Shown in pieces: positions 22,344 through 24,579 of a stretch of 24,579 nt of DNA (position 1 is its first letter; each line of letters begins with the position of its first letter). The translations under genes were made by a program, and so were the position numbers. Location: NCBI GenBank assembly GCA_038326725.1, contig JBBQKI010000032.1, positions 1-24,579 of the forward strand. Reading direction: 5' to 3'. Below the pieces are notes generated by a model. That model had not been told where the DNA came from. It saw only the letters and a program-made list of their open reading frames with translations, and ran no database searches. The DNA is from JBBQKI01 sp038326725. GTDB taxonomy: Bacteria; Bacteroidota; Bacteroidia; Flavobacteriales; Flavobacteriaceae.

Positions 22344-24548
22344 TTATACACGGGTTACTTTATCGATGCCATTAATTTTTTTAATGTTCTCCACTAGGTT
22401 GGTAAGTATTGAAGTGTTTTTTACAACAACAACTATTCTCCCCGTGAATAGGCCATCGTTGCTGTCAAAATGAACACTTTTCATATCAATATGAAGGTTG
22501 TTCGAGACCACCTTCGTAACGGCGTTTACCAAGCCGATGGTGTCTATGCCGGTGATGAGCAGGTTTGCCTTGAAATCACGTTGGGTCGAATCAATCCATT
22601 TGGCTGGCATAATGCGGTAACTATAATTGCTCTGCAATTGCAAAGCGTTAGGGCAGTTTAGTTTATGAACTTTTATGCCTTCGTTCACGGTCACAAACCC
22701 AAATACATCATCGCCGGGAATGGGGTTGCAGCAATTGGCCAATTTATATTCCAATTTTTCTTCTTCCTTCCCAAAGACAAGTTGGTCGAATTTTTCGGTT
22801 ATTTCTTCGCGGTGTACATCTTCCGGTTTATTGGGTTTACGTATTCGGTTTTTGAAAAAACTTACAAAAGCATTGCTTCGGGAAGCCGCAAAATCTTTTA
22901 GCTTTTGGTTTTCGATGATGCCCGCGCCCACTCGGTAATAAAGATCCAAACTGGTTTTTACCTTGAAATAAATCACCATTTGATTGATGGTTTTCTCATT
23001 AAGGTTTATTTTGAGCGATTTCATTTTTCGCATCAGGGCTTCTTTGCCTTCTTCCGCTATTTGTTTTTTCTCGTCATTTAACGACGATTTTATTTTCGAG
23101 CGCGCCCTCCCGGAAGTGGCATAATCCAGCCAGTTGGCCGTTGGCTTGGCTTTCTCGGAAGTGATTACTTCCACTTGATCTCCACTTTTAAGCTCGTGGC
23201 TTAAGGGAACCAATTTTCCATTTACCTTGGTTCCTCGGGTATGTAACCCCACTTCGGTATGGATATGAAATGCAAAATCCAATGCTGTGGAGCCCTTTGG
23301 AAGCGAATAAAGATCTCCCTTCGGGGTAAAAACAAATATTTCCTTTGCGTAAAGGTTTAACTTGAATTCTTCAACAAAATCTACTGCGCTTATCTCAGAA
23401 TTCTCCAGCGTTACTTGTAGTTTGTCCAACCAGTCTTCCAGCCCGGCATCTTCCTTTTCGTTGTTTTTATATTTATAATGCGCCGCAAAACCTTTTTCGG
23501 CAATCTCGTTCATCCGCTCGCTACGGATCTGTACTTCCACCCAACGGCCTTTTGGTCCCATAACGGTAATGTGAAGGGCTTCGTAACCTGTGGATTTTGG
23601 TGAAGAAATCCAATCGCGCAGGCGTATCGGGTTGGGCCGGAAATGATCCGTAACTATGGAATATATTTTCCAAGCAAAGAATTTTTCGTTCTCACGGGTG
23701 CTATTATAAATGATCCGAACGGCGAATTTGTCATAAACTTCATCATAGCTAACCGTTTGGCTCTGCATTTTACGGCGGATCGAAAAGATGGATTTTGGCC
23801 TTCCCTTTATTTCATAATTAAGGTTTTCAGCATCCATCGCATCTTTCAGCACTTTTGTAAAATCATCGATATAAGCATCTTGGTCTTCCTTGCTTTCTTT
23901 TATCCGGCTTAAAATATCATGGTAAACTTCGGGTTCGGTGAATTTTAAACCCAAGTCTTCCAGTTGTGTTTTTATATTGTAAAGCCCAATGCGGTGGGCA
24001 AGCGGGGCATAAATGTAAAGGGTTTCCGAAGCAATTTTGAGCTGTTTTTGCGGCGGCATCGAATCCATGGTTAGCATATTATGGAAACGGTCCGCAATTT
24101 TTATGATAATCACCCGGATATCTTCGTTGAGGGTGAGTAGCATTTTCCGGAAATTCTCTGCTTGTTGGGAAACGTCTTCGCCCAGGGTTAAATGTGAAAT
24201 TTTGGTTAGCCCGTCCACTATGGTCGCCACTGTTTTGCCGAACATTCTTTCTATGTCCTCCAACCTATATTCCGTATCCTCAACCACGTCGTGGAGCAGG
24301 GCAGCGGCTATGGAAGTGGCATCCAGCCCGATTTCCGAAGCCACTATTTTGGCCACAGCTAGGGGGTGGAAAATATAGGCTTCCCCGCTTTTTCGACGTT
24401 GATCTTTGTGCGCATCAACGGCTACATCAAAAGCAGAACGGATCAGTTTTTTGTCTTCTTTGGAAAGAGTACGGTAACTAATCTTGAGCAATTGTTTATA
24501 CTGCTTGGCGAGTTCTTTTTTTTCCTCTTCTATAGCGGCTTCTGTCAT
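22344..24548 (-). CDS. Bifunctional (p)ppGpp synthetase/hydrolase (RelA/SpoT family)
   Basis: Makes and degrades (p)ppGpp, the stringent-response signal. 734 residues with the full long-RSH layout. There is an HD hydrolase (H61, HDVVED at 86-91, ADRFHN 152-157), a synthetase (GRPKS 249-253, metal D273, STGYEALH 319-326, EVQIR 338-342), and a TGS domain (403-463). A helical region leads to a conserved-cysteine domain (CC at 606-607), and an ACT domain closes the protein (about 658-734). Both catalytic sets look intact, so it is expected to be a bifunctional Rel/SpoT enzyme. ATG at 24548 is close to the window end. A one-mismatch -7 box (TACTTTTA, 24553-24560) lies four bases upstream of the ATG. 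Confidence 0.96.
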   Translation of the reverse strand: MTEAAIEEEKKELAKQYKQLLKISYRTLSKEDKKLIRSAFDVAVDAHKDQRRKSGEAYIFHPLAVAKIVASEIGLDATSIAAALLHDVVEDTEYRLEDIERMFGKTVATIVDGLTKISHLTLGEDVSQQAENFRKMLLTLNEDIRVIIIKIADRFHNMLTMDSMPPQKQLKIASETLYIYAPLAHRIGLYNIKTQLEDLGLKFTEPEVYHDILSRIKESKEDQDAYIDDFTKVLKDAMDAENLNYEIKGRPKSIFSIRRKMQSQTVSYDEVYDKFAVRIIYNSTRENEKFFAWKIYSIVTDHFRPNPIRLRDWISSPKSTGYEALHITVMGPKGRWVEVQIRSERMNEIAEKGFAAHYKYKNNEKEDAGLEDWLDKLQVTLENSEISAVDFVEEFKLNLYAKEIFVFTPKGDLYSLPKGSTALDFAFHIHTEVGLHTRGTKVNGKLVPLSHELKSGDQVEVITSEKAKPTANWLDYATSGRARSKIKSSLNDEKKQIAEEGKEALMRKMKSLKINLNEKTINQMVIYFKVKTSLDLYYRVGAGIIENQKLKDFAASRSNAFVSFFKNRIRKPNKPEDVHREEITEKFDQLVFGKEEEKLEYKLANCCNPIPGDDVFGFVTVNEGIKVHKLNCPNALQLQSNYSYRIMPAKWIDSTQRDFKANLLITGIDTIGLVNAVTKVVSNNLHIDMKSVHFDSNDGLFTGRIVVVVKNTSILTNLVENIKKINGIDKVTRV

Positions 24549-24579
24549 CCCCTAAAAGTATTACTAAGGAAAGGAATAA

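Overview
This AT-rich window looks like a chromosomal segment of a Flavobacteriaceae-type bacterium (phylum Bacteroidota). The evidence is Bacteroidota-specific gene families (DUF5606, the multi-copy DUF349 protein, the OstA-like protein), -7 promoter elements of the form TAnnTTTG, near absence of Shine-Dalgarno sites, and a block ruvX-def-DUF5606-mazG of the kind seen in that family. I cannot name the genus. There are no rRNA or tRNA genes, no insertion sequences and no CRISPR arrays. The window is almost fully coding, and every gene appears intact except a possible cut-off gene tail at base 1.

Bases 1-8204 are a surface-glycan (probably LPS or lipooligosaccharide core) cluster. A single-domain family 2 glycosyltransferase (105-896, +) converges on a three-gene minus-strand arm: a LgtF/WaaE-like glycosyltransferase (3027-3788), an 'ADDLWF' glycosyltransferase-like protein (2098-2928) and a CDP-glycerol glycerophosphotransferase-like protein (906-2045). 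A 97-base divergent promoter region separates this arm from a plus-strand arm: a tandem double-domain glycosyltransferase (3886-5541), a Kdo/WaaP-type sugar kinase (5538-6329) and a second 'ADDLWF' protein (6337-7149). A heptosyltransferase-family GT9 (7155-8204, -) sits directly downstream of dapD. Five genes of this cluster start with GTG or TTG.

Bases 8221-11724 hold housekeeping genes. dapD (lysine/peptidoglycan precursor) is divergent from ruvX, def, the DUF5606 gene and mazG. A strong hairpin-plus-U-tract terminator lies between the DUF5606 gene and mazG, only 13 bases before the mazG start.

Bases 11805-24548 are all on the minus strand. In transcription order they encode a bifunctional RelA/SpoT (p)ppGpp enzyme, a Fur-family regulator, PurA, an OstA-like (LptA-type) exported protein, a class III aminotransferase, a TPR protein, a DUF368 polyprenyl-phosphate transporter, AroE, and a DUF349 protein with an acidic N-terminal region containing a 41-residue tandem repeat. 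The fur-purA-ostA-aminotransferase genes are tightly packed (6 bases, 25 bases, then a GTGA overlap), as are the DUF368 gene and aroE (8-base overlap).

Common themes are envelope assembly (core sugars, core phosphorylation, LPS transport, lipid carrier recycling, DAP synthesis) and nucleotide or stringent-response control (RSH, PurA, MazG). The most unusual item is the tandem glycosyltransferase: its two halves align at a constant 274-residue offset with all key motifs retained in both. I saw no clearly new defence or mobile system.
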